A DNA stretch of 64,000 nucleotides. It comes from SZUA-370 sp034003955 (GTDB lineage Bacteria > Spirochaetota > Spirochaetia > Treponematales > UBA12059). Shown here in pieces: positions 42,720 to 51,301 of this stretch (its first letter is position 1; every line of letters begins with the position of its first letter). A program made the position numbers and the translations under genes. Where the stretch lies: positions 1-64,000 of the forward strand of contig JAVEXO010000008.1 of the NCBI GenBank assembly GCA_034003955.1, in the 5' to 3' direction. Under the pieces are notes generated by a model. The model did not search any database. It had not been told where the DNA came from and worked only from the letters and a program-made list of their open reading frames with translations.

Positions 42720-45326
42720 ATGGCCGAACAGCTACCCCTTTTGGAACAATATGACCGCATAAAGGCTCTCCACCGTGATGAGATTCTATTCTTCAGGCTT
42801 GGTGATTTCTATGAGATGTTCTACGGGGACGCCATAGAGGCCAGCGCCCTTCTAAGCCTCACCTTGACTCATAGGCAGAACGCCCCCATGTGCGGCGTTC
42901 CACACCATGCGGCCAGGGGCTATATAGCCAGGCTGCTACGAGCGGGGAGAAAGGTAGCTGTCTGCGAGCAATTGACGGCACCCGGCAAAGGCAAAGGCAT
43001 CATAGAGCGCGGAGTCGTAGAGGTTATAACGCCAGGGAGCGTCGTAGATGACGACTATCTGGAATCAGGAGCCAACAACTACATCCTGGCCTTTGGTGTC
43101 TTCAATGAAAGCCTTTCTCTTGCATGGGCAGACGCCTCCACGGGAGAATTCCAGGCAGAATCATTCCCGCGCGACGATCTTGGCCGTTTAAGACGCCAGA
43201 TATACAGGCTCTCCCCTCGAGAGGCCTTGGTCAGGGAGTCGGTTCTTGACGACGATGCCATAGCACGGATCCTGTCCGAGTATCCTGGCATTGTGCTCAA
43301 TAGATACCCTGACTGGACCTTCTCCCTGGAGCAGGGGCGTTCTGTTCTGCTTAAGCATTTTGGAACGAAGAGTCTCAAAGGGTTTGGCTTCGACGACAAT
43401 GATCCTGCCCTGGCCGCTGCGGGTATGGTCCTTGAGTATCTTCATGATTCGGCACAGGCCCCGATGTCGCAGTTTCGCAGTCTGCGCGGTTCTGAAGACG
43501 AAAACTATGTGAGCATCGATGAGTCAAGCCAGAAGAATCTGGAGATAGTAAGGAACCTTCGTGATGGTAGCTTAGCCTTCAGTCTCCTGGGTGTCGTAGA
43601 CTATACACGCACGGCCATGGGCGCCCGAGCCATACGCGACCGTCTCCAGCGTCCATTGCGCTCCGTGAGCCGCATAGACGAGAGGCTCGATGCCGTAGAC
43701 GCCCTGTATCGTGATCAGAGATCGCTCGAACGGCTTCGCTCGGCACTCGGTTCATGCCGTGACCTGGAGCGTCTTGCCTCCAGGCTGGCCATGGACAGGG
43801 CCAAGCCTAAGGATCTCATAGCCCTGCGTGATACCCTCAAGGCGGCTCTGACGCTTGGGGTTGCCATGCCTTCCAATGCACCACCCAGTCTCTCTCTGCT
43901 GTCGGATGACGACAGAAGGGCCCGGGCAGCGAGTCTCGTGGAGACGGTCAGCAAGGCCATAGACGACGATCCGGCCCCTTCCCCTTCAGATGGCCCGGTG
44001 ATCAAGGCTGGCTGGAACGTAGAGTTAGACGAGCTGAGGGCACTACGGGCGGATGCACATGGAGTCCTGGAAACCTATCTACAGGAAGAACGGGAAGCCA
44101 CCGGCCTTTCGGGTCTCAGGGTCAAGTACAACAAGATACTAGGATACTATCTTGAGCTGTCAAAGGGCGTGGCTCATGGAGCACCGGAACACTTCATACG
44201 CCGCCAGACAGTCGCCAACGCAGAGCGATACAGCACCGAGCGTCTATCAGAACTTGAGTCTGAGATACACGGCGCCGCAGAACGTATAGTCGAGCTGGAA
44301 CGCACGCTCTTCCTGGAGCTTCGATCCAGTCTCAGACCCTACGCATCGGAGCTGTTCGACGCCGCGCAAGAGCTGGCAGGAATAGACTGCGCGGCGTCCT
44401 TTGCATGGGCGGCTACGGTTCACGGGTATACCCGCCCTCTCGTCGATGAGTCTCTAGCCCTCTCAATCGCGGGAGGCCGGCATCCGGTGGTTGAAGCCTA
44501 CCTATCGGCGGGTGAATTTGTTCCAAACGACCTGGAGCTCGACGCCGATGGCACGGGCTTTGCCCTCATAACCGGTCCTAATATGGCCGGCAAATCCACC
44601 TACTTACGGCAGAATGCTCTTATCACCCTCCTGGCTCAAGCCGGATCCTTCGTGCCGGCACGATCGGCGCGTATAGGACTCGTGGACAGGATCTTTTGCA
44701 GGGTAGGAGCCCAGGACAACCTCGCCAGAGGAGAGTCAACCTTCCTCCTGGAGATGCATGAGACGGCAAGCATACTCAACAATGCAGGGCCAAGAAGCCT
44801 TGTCATAATGGATGAGGTAGGGCGAGGAACGGGCACACTCGATGGTCTATCCCTGGCCTGGGCCATAAGCGAACACGTGCTTGACAGCTGCCTCTCGCGC
44901 ACCCTGTTTGCCACGCACTACCACGAATTGACGGCCATCCGTCATGAGCGGCTCGTAGATCTTTCTATGGCCGTTGAGGAGAGGGAGGGGGAGGTTGTTT
45001 TTTTAAAACGGGTGGCCAAGGGCCCCGCTACAGGATCCTACGGCATACATGTAGCCAGGCTGGCTGGTGTTCCGCTGTCTGTTGTGGCCCGCGCAAACGA
45101 TATAAAGAATGCTCTCGAGGCCGATGAGCTAAGAACCATGACAACGAGTAGCGAGGAAGGTCCTTTGGTGAACGGTACCGTACGGCAGGCGGAACCTGGC
45201 AGCCTCTTCTCGGTGGAGGAGCTGGTGCTGGAGGAGCTTAGAGCCATAGACACAGACAGGATGACGCCCATGGAGGCACTCTCAAGGCTTGCGGCTGTCA
45301 AGAAGGCCCTTGCGCCTAAGAATTAG
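42720..45326 (+). CDS. mutS: DNA mismatch repair protein MutS
   Basis: An 868-aa mismatch-recognition ATPase. The N-terminal mismatch-binding loop FFRLGDFYEMFYGDA contains the Phe-x-Glu pair (FYE). The clamp region is followed by Walker A GPNMAGKSTYLRQ, Walker B SLVIMDEVGRGTGTLDG and the FATHYHELTAI switch. The C-terminal dimer helix region is present. It has its own promoter and no leader. comF follows. Confidence 0.97.
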   Translation: MAEQLPLLEQYDRIKALHRDEILFFRLGDFYEMFYGDAIEASALLSLTLTHRQNAPMCGVPHHAARGYIARLLRAGRKVAVCEQLTAPGKGKGIIERGVVEVITPGSVVDDDYLESGANNYILAFGVFNESLSLAWADASTGEFQAESFPRDDLGRLRRQIYRLSPREALVRESVLDDDAIARILSEYPGIVLNRYPDWTFSLEQGRSVLLKHFGTKSLKGFGFDDNDPALAAAGMVLEYLHDSAQAPMSQFRSLRGSEDENYVSIDESSQKNLEIVRNLRDGSLAFSLLGVVDYTRTAMGARAIRDRLQRPLRSVSRIDERLDAVDALYRDQRSLERLRSALGSCRDLERLASRLAMDRAKPKDLIALRDTLKAALTLGVAMPSNAPPSLSLLSDDDRRARAASLVETVSKAIDDDPAPSPSDGPVIKAGWNVELDELRALRADAHGVLETYLQEEREATGLSGLRVKYNKILGYYLELSKGVAHGAPEHFIRRQTVANAERYSTERLSELESEIHGAAERIVELERTLFLELRSSLRPYASELFDAAQELAGIDCAASFAWAATVHGYTRPLVDESLALSIAGGRHPVVEAYLSAGEFVPNDLELDADGTGFALITGPNMAGKSTYLRQNALITLLAQAGSFVPARSARIGLVDRIFCRVGAQDNLARGESTFLLEMHETASILNNAGPRSLVIMDEVGRGTGTLDGLSLAWAISEHVLDSCLSRTLFATHYHELTAIRHERLVDLSMAVEEREGEVVFLKRVAKGPATGSYGIHVARLAGVPLSVVARANDIKNALEADELRTMTTSSEEGPLVNGTVRQAEPGSLFSVEELVLEELRAIDTDRMTPMEALSRLAAVKKALAPKN

Positions 45327-45365
45327 GAGTGAAAGCGAAAGGCATGGAGGGCACGTATACCCTGC

Positions 45366-46100
45366 ATGTCCCGGTTCATGGCTGTGCCATTGCATTTCCT
45401 CGGCTCTATCATCGCACCCCGATACTGCGTGCTCTGTGCCTCTCCGCTTGGGGTTTCAGACGACTACCCCCTCTGTGATGCCTGCGCCAGAACAGTCCTG
45501 GAGCAAGCCCAGGCCTGCGCCCGTCTTGAGCGATGCGCCTCCTGTGGAAAGCCCCTCATATCAGAACATGGTCGATGCACACGGTGTCGGGTAACAACAT
45601 ACGGCTTTGACTCAGCCTTTCCCATCTACTCTTACTCCGGAGATGTGCGCCGCCTTATCCTGGCCTATAAGTCGGGTGGAAGAAGAAGTCTGGCTCTATT
45701 CTTCGCAGGGCTCGTAGCCACCGCGCTTGACGAGAGGTATCCTGGCAGGATCATAGTGCCTGTACCGCCGAGACACGGCAAGCTGAGACGCAAGGGCTGG
45801 GATCAGGTAGAGGACATAGTACGCATACTCGAGAGCCAACATGGCTATACGGTACGCAGGCTTCTCGTCCGCTCAGGCGGAAATCAGCAGAAGGCTCTTG
45901 GTTTGGAGGCCAGGGTTGCCAACATGCATGGCACGATACAAATTGGCAATGACATGTCTGGAAGACCCCACCGTATTCCCGATCAGCCTGTGCTCCTAGA
46001 CGATGTATTGACGACAGGTGCTACGCTCTCTGCCTGTGCAGAGCTGCTTAAGGCGTCTGGATCATCCCGAGTGGACGCCATAGCCATCGCGGCCGATTGA
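45366..46100 (+). CDS. ComF family phosphoribosyltransferase-like protein
   Basis: A 244-aa protein of the ComF family. It has an N-terminal zinc-finger-like region with CVLC, CDAC, CASC and CTRC, and a PRTase core with IIVPVPPRHGKLRRKGWDQ and the PRPP loop VLLDDVLTTGAT. ComF in naturally transformable bacteria helps DNA uptake; elsewhere the role is unclear. The start is ATG at 45366; a second ATG 12 bases later is possible. It is the last gene before the nusA operon promoter. Confidence 0.88.
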   Translation: MSRFMAVPLHFLGSIIAPRYCVLCASPLGVSDDYPLCDACARTVLEQAQACARLERCASCGKPLISEHGRCTRCRVTTYGFDSAFPIYSYSGDVRRLILAYKSGGRRSLALFFAGLVATALDERYPGRIIVPVPPRHGKLRRKGWDQVEDIVRILESQHGYTVRRLLVRSGGNQQKALGLEARVANMHGTIQIGNDMSGRPHRIPDQPVLLDDVLTTGATLSACAELLKASGSSRVDAIAIAAD

Positions 46101-46121
46101 GTACGGGGTCTAAAGCGCGTA

Positions 46122-46150
46122 TTGACTTAGCTAGGCTCGATGGCTATGAT
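46122..46150 (+). promoter_or_regulatory. Promoter of the rimP-nusA-infB operon
   Basis: TTGACT (46122-46127) and TATGAT (46145-46150) are spaced by 17 bases, a strong sigma-70-type pair between comF and rimP. The predicted start is A at 46157. A ~62-nt leader follows, with a short ORF and a terminator. Confidence 0.65.
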
Positions 46151-46160
46151 GCTACTAGAC

Positions 46161-46196
46161 ATGGTTTTTCTTATTGGAGTTAAGAAGAGTCGTTAA
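46161..46196 (+). CDS. Putative 11-aa leader peptide of the nusA operon
   Basis: ATG at 46161 opens an ORF MVFLIGVKKSR ending in TAA at 46194-46196. The ATG is about 4 nt after the predicted transcription start, like the nearly leaderless genes in this window. The stop codon lies in the loop of the terminator hairpin, and codons 9-11 make up most of its left arm, so a ribosome on this ORF would stop the hairpin from forming. No independent evidence of translation. Confidence 0.35.
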   Translation: MVFLIGVKKSR

Positions 46197-46211
46197 AGCG
46201 GCTCTTTTTTT
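46185..46211 (+). terminator. Intrinsic terminator/attenuator in the nusA operon leader
   Basis: The stem AAGAGTCG/CGGCTCTT (one G-U pair) with loop TTAAAG runs into seven T residues at 46205-46211. It lies after the operon promoter and only 7 bases before the rimP ATG, so it must be read through for the operon to be expressed. Confidence 0.75.
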
Positions 46212-46218
46212 ATAATGT

Positions 46219-46665
46219 ATGACAGAGTCCAACGAACTCTACAATGATATAGCCAGCCTCCTCTCGGGGCTAGGCATTGAACTGGTAGACTTACAATTGA
46301 GCCCTAACAAGGGTTCCAGGAAAGCCAGCGCGGTCGTGTATTGCGCAAGCGGAACGGGGATAGACGAGTGCTCGAAGGCACATAGGCTCATACAGGCTAG
46401 ACTCGAAGCCGTATTAGGAAACGATGACTTTATCCTGGAGACTGCCTCTCCCGGCATAGACAGGACTATTCGTTCGCCTCGTGAGTACGCAGTCTTCGCA
46501 GGAAGAGGCGTACGCTTGTTTCTAGAGGATGAAGAAACCATTGAGGGCCGTATTGTGTCATCCGATGCTGTCTCGCTCGTTGTCAACAGCGCCGGCGAGG
46601 ATAGGACAATCGCTATCGAAAGAATCAGAAAAGCAAAGCTCGATTATTCGCAGGAGGGTAGGTAA
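46219..46665 (+). CDS. rimP: Ribosome maturation factor RimP
   Basis: A 148-aa factor needed for 30S subunit maturation. It has the GIELVDLQLSPNKGSRKASA start, the conserved DECSKAHRLIQARLE, LETASPGIDRTIRSPREYA, and the SH3-like C-terminal part (RGVRLFLEDEETIEGRIV). No ribosome site is visible: the U-tract of the terminator lies directly before the ATG. It is the first full gene of the operon. nusA follows after 3 bases. Confidence 0.93.
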   Translation: MTESNELYNDIASLLSGLGIELVDLQLSPNKGSRKASAVVYCASGTGIDECSKAHRLIQARLEAVLGNDDFILETASPGIDRTIRSPREYAVFAGRGVRLFLEDEETIEGRIVSSDAVSLVVNSAGEDRTIAIERIRKAKLDYSQEGR

Positions 46666-46668
46666 GCC

Positions 46669-48144
46669 ATGGCTTCAGATATGGCAGAGGCGATTCGCCA
46701 ACTCATATTCGAAAAAGGGATCTCAGAGGATCTTGTCCTCAAGACTATAGAGGATGCCCTCCTCGCGGCGTACAAGAAACGTTATGGCACGGCTGAGAAC
46801 GCCGTTGTACGATTCACCGGAGATTACGAAGGTGTAGAGATTCTAGCCAAGCGTACCATAGTGGATGATGTAGAAGACCCTGTCCTCGAGGTCTCCCTCG
46901 ACGAGGCCAAGGAACTGGTCGATGGCGCAGAGCTTGGAGACATACTCGAGCTTCCCATAGACCCTCGTGAGTTTGACCTCCAGGAGGTCATGCTGGCCAA
47001 GCAGACGACGCGTCAATCGTTGCGTGAGATATCACGAGACACGCTCTACGCCGAGTACAAGGCTAAAGAGGGTGAGATAATCATCGGCTATTACCAACGT
47101 GAGAAGAATGGCAATATATTCGTAGACCTAGGCCGGATTGAAGGCTTCTTCCCCAAGAAGTTCCAGTCTCCACGGGAAACGTATCAACCTGGCGAACGCA
47201 TCAAGGCCCTCATAGCCGAGGTAAGCAAGAACGGCCCGCAGATAGTCTTGTCAAGAACCCACCCCGAGTTTGTCCAGAAGATATTGGAACTTGAGGTTCC
47301 AGAGATATATGACAAAACAATAGAGGTCTTCAAGATAGTCCGCGAGCCGGGCTATCGCACCAAGATTGCCGTGTTCTCCAGGCGTGACGATGTAGACCCA
47401 GTGGGAGCCTGTGTTGGACTCAAGGGTATACGAATACAGAACATAATCCGCGAGATGGAAGGCGAGAAGATAGACGTCTTGAAGTACGATGTCGACCCTA
47501 GACGCTTCATAAAGAACGCTCTGTCACCTGCCGATGTCCGCGAGGTCTACATACTGGATGATGCCAGGCATACGGCTCTTGCTGTCGTTGATGAGAGTCA
47601 GCTCTCTGTGGCCATTGGTAAGCAGGGCCTTAACGTGCGCCTCGCCAACAGGTTGTGTGACTGGAGTATTGACGTTAAGACAGAAGAACAGTTCAGAGAA
47701 CTGGATCTTTCAAGCGAGGCTCGTCGAGCCGCCTCGAGTCTATTCGGCGACGAAGAGGAGATTCTCAGGGTCGCGGAGCTTCCTGGTGTAGACGAGAATG
47801 TTGCAGACTGTCTGGCTGCCGCAGGCATTGAGATGATAGAAGACTTCCTGTCACGGCCAGAGGAAGACCTGCTCGCCATAGAAGGTGTCAAAGCAGAGGA
47901 TCTGGATTTCGTACGCCGGATCATCGAAGAGAACGTCGAGGTAATAGAGGAGGAGTTCGATGAAGAACAAGAATCCGATATCCCTGACGAAGAAGAGACC
48001 GAGCAATCCGAGGAAGAGATCGAGGTATATGAATGCCCCGATTGTCATGCCGAGGTGACACCCGAAATGACCCAGTGCCCGCAATGCGGGGTAGCCCTCT
48101 CGTTCGAGTACGAGGACGAGGACGAGGAAGATCAGGAAATCTGA
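46669..48144 (+). CDS. nusA: Transcription factor NusA with C-terminal zinc ribbon
   Basis: A 491-aa elongation/termination factor. It has the N-terminal RNA-polymerase-binding domain, S1 domain (GNIFVDLGRIEGFFPKKFQS), and two KH domains (VDPVGACVGLKGIRIQNI and LSVAIGKQGLNVRLANRL). A helix-hairpin-helix-like repeat (VADCLAAAGIEMIEDFL) and an acidic linker follow. The tail, residues 456-473, is CPDC...CPQC with 10 residues between the pairs, a zinc ribbon I do not know from standard NusA. GGAGGGTAGG precedes the ATG. Confidence 0.95.
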   Translation: MASDMAEAIRQLIFEKGISEDLVLKTIEDALLAAYKKRYGTAENAVVRFTGDYEGVEILAKRTIVDDVEDPVLEVSLDEAKELVDGAELGDILELPIDPREFDLQEVMLAKQTTRQSLREISRDTLYAEYKAKEGEIIIGYYQREKNGNIFVDLGRIEGFFPKKFQSPRETYQPGERIKALIAEVSKNGPQIVLSRTHPEFVQKILELEVPEIYDKTIEVFKIVREPGYRTKIAVFSRRDDVDPVGACVGLKGIRIQNIIREMEGEKIDVLKYDVDPRRFIKNALSPADVREVYILDDARHTALAVVDESQLSVAIGKQGLNVRLANRLCDWSIDVKTEEQFRELDLSSEARRAASSLFGDEEEILRVAELPGVDENVADCLAAAGIEMIEDFLSRPEEDLLAIEGVKAEDLDFVRRIIEENVEVIEEEFDEEQESDIPDEEETEQSEEEIEVYECPDCHAEVTPEMTQCPQCGVALSFEYEDEDEEDQEI

Positions 48145-48153
48145 AGGTGAGCT

Positions 48154-50973
48154 ATGTCCGATAACAACGAGAATAAACCTAAGCCAGTTCTAATTAAGCA
48201 GGCTAAAGTAAAGCCAGCAGAAGATACAGCCGACACTTCGGCTTCTACGCCTTCGACCGAGAAGCGCAAGGTGGTAGTTGTCAAGAAGAAGCCAGCCTCT
48301 GCTCCCGCAGGTTCTTCTACGCAGAAGAAGCCTGCCGCGAGGGTCGTGGCTCATCATCAGGATAAGACTGAGGAGTCTTCTCCGGCTTCAGCGGCTCCCC
48401 AGGCACAGACGCCTCAGTCTGATACAGCCAGGCCGGCTAGCCCGGATCAGTCCGCCAAGCCCGCGGCTCCAACAGAACGAAAGCCAGCTGAACACAGGCC
48501 GGCTTCTTCTGGTACACATAGCACCCGACCGGCAGGCACCGGCCCTCGCGTCGTAGGACGTGTGGGTGGATACCGAGGCCCTTCCGGTTCCTCTTCCGGC
48601 GGCTATCAGGGACAGCGCCCCTCCGGTGGCGGCTATCAGGGCGGTGGGAGCGGCAATGCTAGTAGCGGCGGAGGCTATCAAGGTCAACGTCCAGCCAGTG
48701 GCGGATATCAGGGTGGATCAAGCGGCGGCTCAGGTGGTGGCTCAAGCGGTGGCTCAGGTGGTGGCTCAGGTGGTGGCTACCAGGGCCAGCGCCCCTCCGG
48801 CGGTGGCTATCAGGGACAGCGCCCTGCCGGTGGTAGTGGCTACCAGGGCCAACGCCCAACGAGTGGCGGATACCAGGGTGGTGGTGGCGGCTATCAAGGT
48901 CAGCGCCCGAGCGGACCAGGTGGACCAGGTGCTCCCAGGCCGGGCGGATATCAAGGCTCCAGGCCTGGATATGGGCCGAGGCCGAGCGGCCCCGGAAGAC
49001 CAGGCGGTTCAGGAAGACCGGGCGGCACCTCAGGTGGACCTGGCTCTGCGCCTATGGGAGCAGACAAGAAGACTACCTCAAAGCGCTTCATTAATAAGGC
49101 AAAGAAGCCGGCATACCAGCGTAAGGAAGAGAACCAGGAACAGAAGCTCTATCTGCAACGCAAGAAGGCCGATGCTCCCAAGGCTAATCCCATACCCAAG
49201 TCCATAGACATCATGGAGACGATATCGGTAGCCGAGCTTGCCAGGAAGATGAACCTCAAACCCAGTGAACTGATAGCTAAGCTTATGAGCCTTGGCTTCA
49301 TGGCTACCATAAACCAGCAGCTCGATTCTGATACGGCAACAATCCTTGCCAATGAGTATGGTTGCTCCGTCAATATCGTGTCGCTCTATGACGAAACGAT
49401 AATAGAGAAGCAAGAAGACAAGCCTGAAGACCTTATGCACAGGCCTCCAATAGTCACCATCATGGGTCACGTCGACCATGGTAAGACAAAGCTGCTCGAT
49501 GCCATTCGTACTACTAACGTCATAGCATCGGAGTTTGGCGGTATAACCCAGCACATTGGCGCCTATCAGGTGGATACCCCCAAGGGTAAGATTACATTCA
49601 TAGACACGCCTGGCCACGAAGCCTTTACAAAGATGCGCGCCCGTGGCGCCCTCATAACCGATATAATAATCCTCGTCGTGGCCGCCAACGATGGTGTCAT
49701 GCCACAGACGATGGAGGCTATAGATCACGCCAAGGCAGCCAAGGTTCCTATCATAGTTGCCATCAACAAGATTGATCTTGCCGAGGCCAATCCTGACAGG
49801 GTCAAGACACAGTTGTCTGAGTTGCAGTTGGTGCCAGAGGACTGGGGCGGACAGACAATTTTCTGCGAGATATCGGCCCTCCAGAAGAAGGGTATAGATT
49901 CTCTTCTAGACAGCATCCTGGTCACAGCCGAGGTTCTTGAGCTTAAGGCTAGCTACGAATGCCGGGCCGAGGGAAAGATTATAGAATCAAGGATCGATCA
50001 CGGACGAGGCATCGTTTCTACCATAATCATAGAGCGTGGAACCCTCCATGTTGGCGATAGCTTCGTGGCAGGCATCTACCCGGGCAAGGTCCGGGCCATG
50101 TTCGACGATAAGGGTGACAAGATAGACGAGGCCCCACCCTCGACGCCGCTCGAGGTCATCGGCTTCGAAGGCGTGCCAAGCGCCGGAGACCCCTTTGAGG
50201 CTGTCGATGATGAGAAGATAGCCCGTAGCTTCTCAGACAAGCGCCAGGAACTCAAGCGTTCTGAGGTGGCCAAGACACTCAAGAAGGTGACGCTAGACAA
50301 TCTGTACGACACCATCAATGAGGGTGCTGTACAGGAATTGAAGGTGCTCATAAAGGGAGACGTCGACGGCTCTGTAGAGGCACTCAAGGCATCACTGGAA
50401 AAGCTGTCTACCAATGAAATCAGGCTTGTTGCCATCAGGTCGGCAGCAGGCGCCATCAATGAAAGCGACATTGATCTGGCCAGCGCCTCTAATGCAATAA
50501 TAATTGGCTTTAATGTACGACCTACTCCTAAGGCCAAGATACTGGCCGACCAAGAGAAGGTGGAGATTAGGAAATACAATGTCATTTACAAGGCAGTTGA
50601 GGAGATACAACAGGCCATGGAAGGCATGTTGGCTCCAGAGATAAAGGAATCTGATATTGCCGAGGCTGAGGTCAGGGAAGTCTTCAAGGTGCCCAAGATT
50701 GGCGCCATAGCAGGCAGTTACGTCTTGTCCGGTACGGTCAAGCGCAATGCCTCGGTCAGGGTCATTCGTGAGGGTGTTGAACTACACTCAGGCAAGATAT
50801 CCACCCTTAAGCGTTTCAAGGATGACGTAAAGGAAGTAGCCGCCGGTTACGAATGTGGTATTGGCCTGGCTGACTGGACCGATGTCAAGGTTGGTGACGT
50901 GCTCGAAATATTCGAGTTCATAAAGATTTCCAGGAAATTGAGCGATACGGATAATGGACGAAAAAAGGCGTAA
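48154..50973 (+). CDS. infB: Translation initiation factor IF-2
   Basis: A 939-aa GTPase that places initiator tRNA on the 30S subunit. G1 is VTIMGHVDHGKTKLLDAI, G3 FIDTPGHEAFTKM and G4 AINKIDLAEA, with the C-terminal IF2 domains to the end. An IF2_N-like helix (ETISVAELARKMNLKPSELI) precedes the G domain. The first ~310 residues are low complexity: Pro/Ala/Lys-rich, then six GYQGQRP units in Gly/Ser-rich filler. It overlaps rbfA by 20 bases. Confidence 0.96.
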   Translation: MSDNNENKPKPVLIKQAKVKPAEDTADTSASTPSTEKRKVVVVKKKPASAPAGSSTQKKPAARVVAHHQDKTEESSPASAAPQAQTPQSDTARPASPDQSAKPAAPTERKPAEHRPASSGTHSTRPAGTGPRVVGRVGGYRGPSGSSSGGYQGQRPSGGGYQGGGSGNASSGGGYQGQRPASGGYQGGSSGGSGGGSSGGSGGGSGGGYQGQRPSGGGYQGQRPAGGSGYQGQRPTSGGYQGGGGGYQGQRPSGPGGPGAPRPGGYQGSRPGYGPRPSGPGRPGGSGRPGGTSGGPGSAPMGADKKTTSKRFINKAKKPAYQRKEENQEQKLYLQRKKADAPKANPIPKSIDIMETISVAELARKMNLKPSELIAKLMSLGFMATINQQLDSDTATILANEYGCSVNIVSLYDETIIEKQEDKPEDLMHRPPIVTIMGHVDHGKTKLLDAIRTTNVIASEFGGITQHIGAYQVDTPKGKITFIDTPGHEAFTKMRARGALITDIIILVVAANDGVMPQTMEAIDHAKAAKVPIIVAINKIDLAEANPDRVKTQLSELQLVPEDWGGQTIFCEISALQKKGIDSLLDSILVTAEVLELKASYECRAEGKIIESRIDHGRGIVSTIIIERGTLHVGDSFVAGIYPGKVRAMFDDKGDKIDEAPPSTPLEVIGFEGVPSAGDPFEAVDDEKIARSFSDKRQELKRSEVAKTLKKVTLDNLYDTINEGAVQELKVLIKGDVDGSVEALKASLEKLSTNEIRLVAIRSAAGAINESDIDLASASNAIIIGFNVRPTPKAKILADQEKVEIRKYNVIYKAVEEIQQAMEGMLAPEIKESDIAEAEVREVFKVPKIGAIAGSYVLSGTVKRNASVRVIREGVELHSGKISTLKRFKDDVKEVAAGYECGIGLADWTDVKVGDVLEIFEFIKISRKLSDTDNGRKKA
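48598..49045 (+). repeat. GYQGQRP-type repeat segment within infB
   Basis: Imperfect in-frame tandem repeats encode six GYQGQRP units and four further GYQG units, separated by Gly/Ser runs, then Pro/Gly-rich GRPGG units. DNA units such as GGCTATCAGGGACAGCGCCC recur with third-base changes. The lengths vary, so this segment may differ between strains. Confidence 0.8.
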
Positions 50974-51301
50974 GCGCGTAGAGGAGACCCTCAGGTCTGA
51001 AATCTCATCCCTCCTCATGAGGGGTGAGGTAAAGGATCCTAGGGTAGACACGTTTTTATCTATAACCAGGGTCGAGGTCGCCAGGGATGGTTCTCATGCC
51101 AAGCTATACGTCTCGACATTCAAGGATGGTGATGCCCTCGAAGAGGGCATAGCCGGACTCAATAACGCCGCAGGATTCATACAGTCAGGCATTTCAAAAC
51201 GGCTTCGTATCCGCCTGACTCCTCGGCTCGTCTTCCTTCCAGATACTGGCATCAAGGAAGGCTTTGAGCTTGGAGAAAAGATCAAGGGCCTGTTCTCGTG
51301 A
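50954..51301 (+). CDS. rbfA: Ribosome-binding factor A
   Basis: A 115-aa 30S maturation factor with the KH-type fold. It has the family start KRRKRVEETLRSEISSLLMR, VDTFLSITRVEVARDGSHAK and IRLTPRLVFLPDTGIKEGFE near the end. It starts inside infB and its stop overlaps the truB GTG, so it is tightly coupled in the operon. Confidence 0.95.
   Translation: MDEKRRKRVEETLRSEISSLLMRGEVKDPRVDTFLSITRVEVARDGSHAKLYVSTFKDGDALEEGIAGLNNAAGFIQSGISKRLRIRLTPRLVFLPDTGIKEGFELGEKIKGLFS

Noticed and set aside
46211..46216. TATAAT as a promoter -10 for rimP
   Set aside because: Transcription would start inside the second rimP codon, and no -35 lies at the right distance. It is better explained as the end of the terminator U-tract plus chance.
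48598..49045. Possible CRISPR-like or minisatellite array
   Set aside because: The repeats are in frame, vary at third codon positions and encode a continuous Gly-rich part of IF2; there are no unique spacers of constant length.
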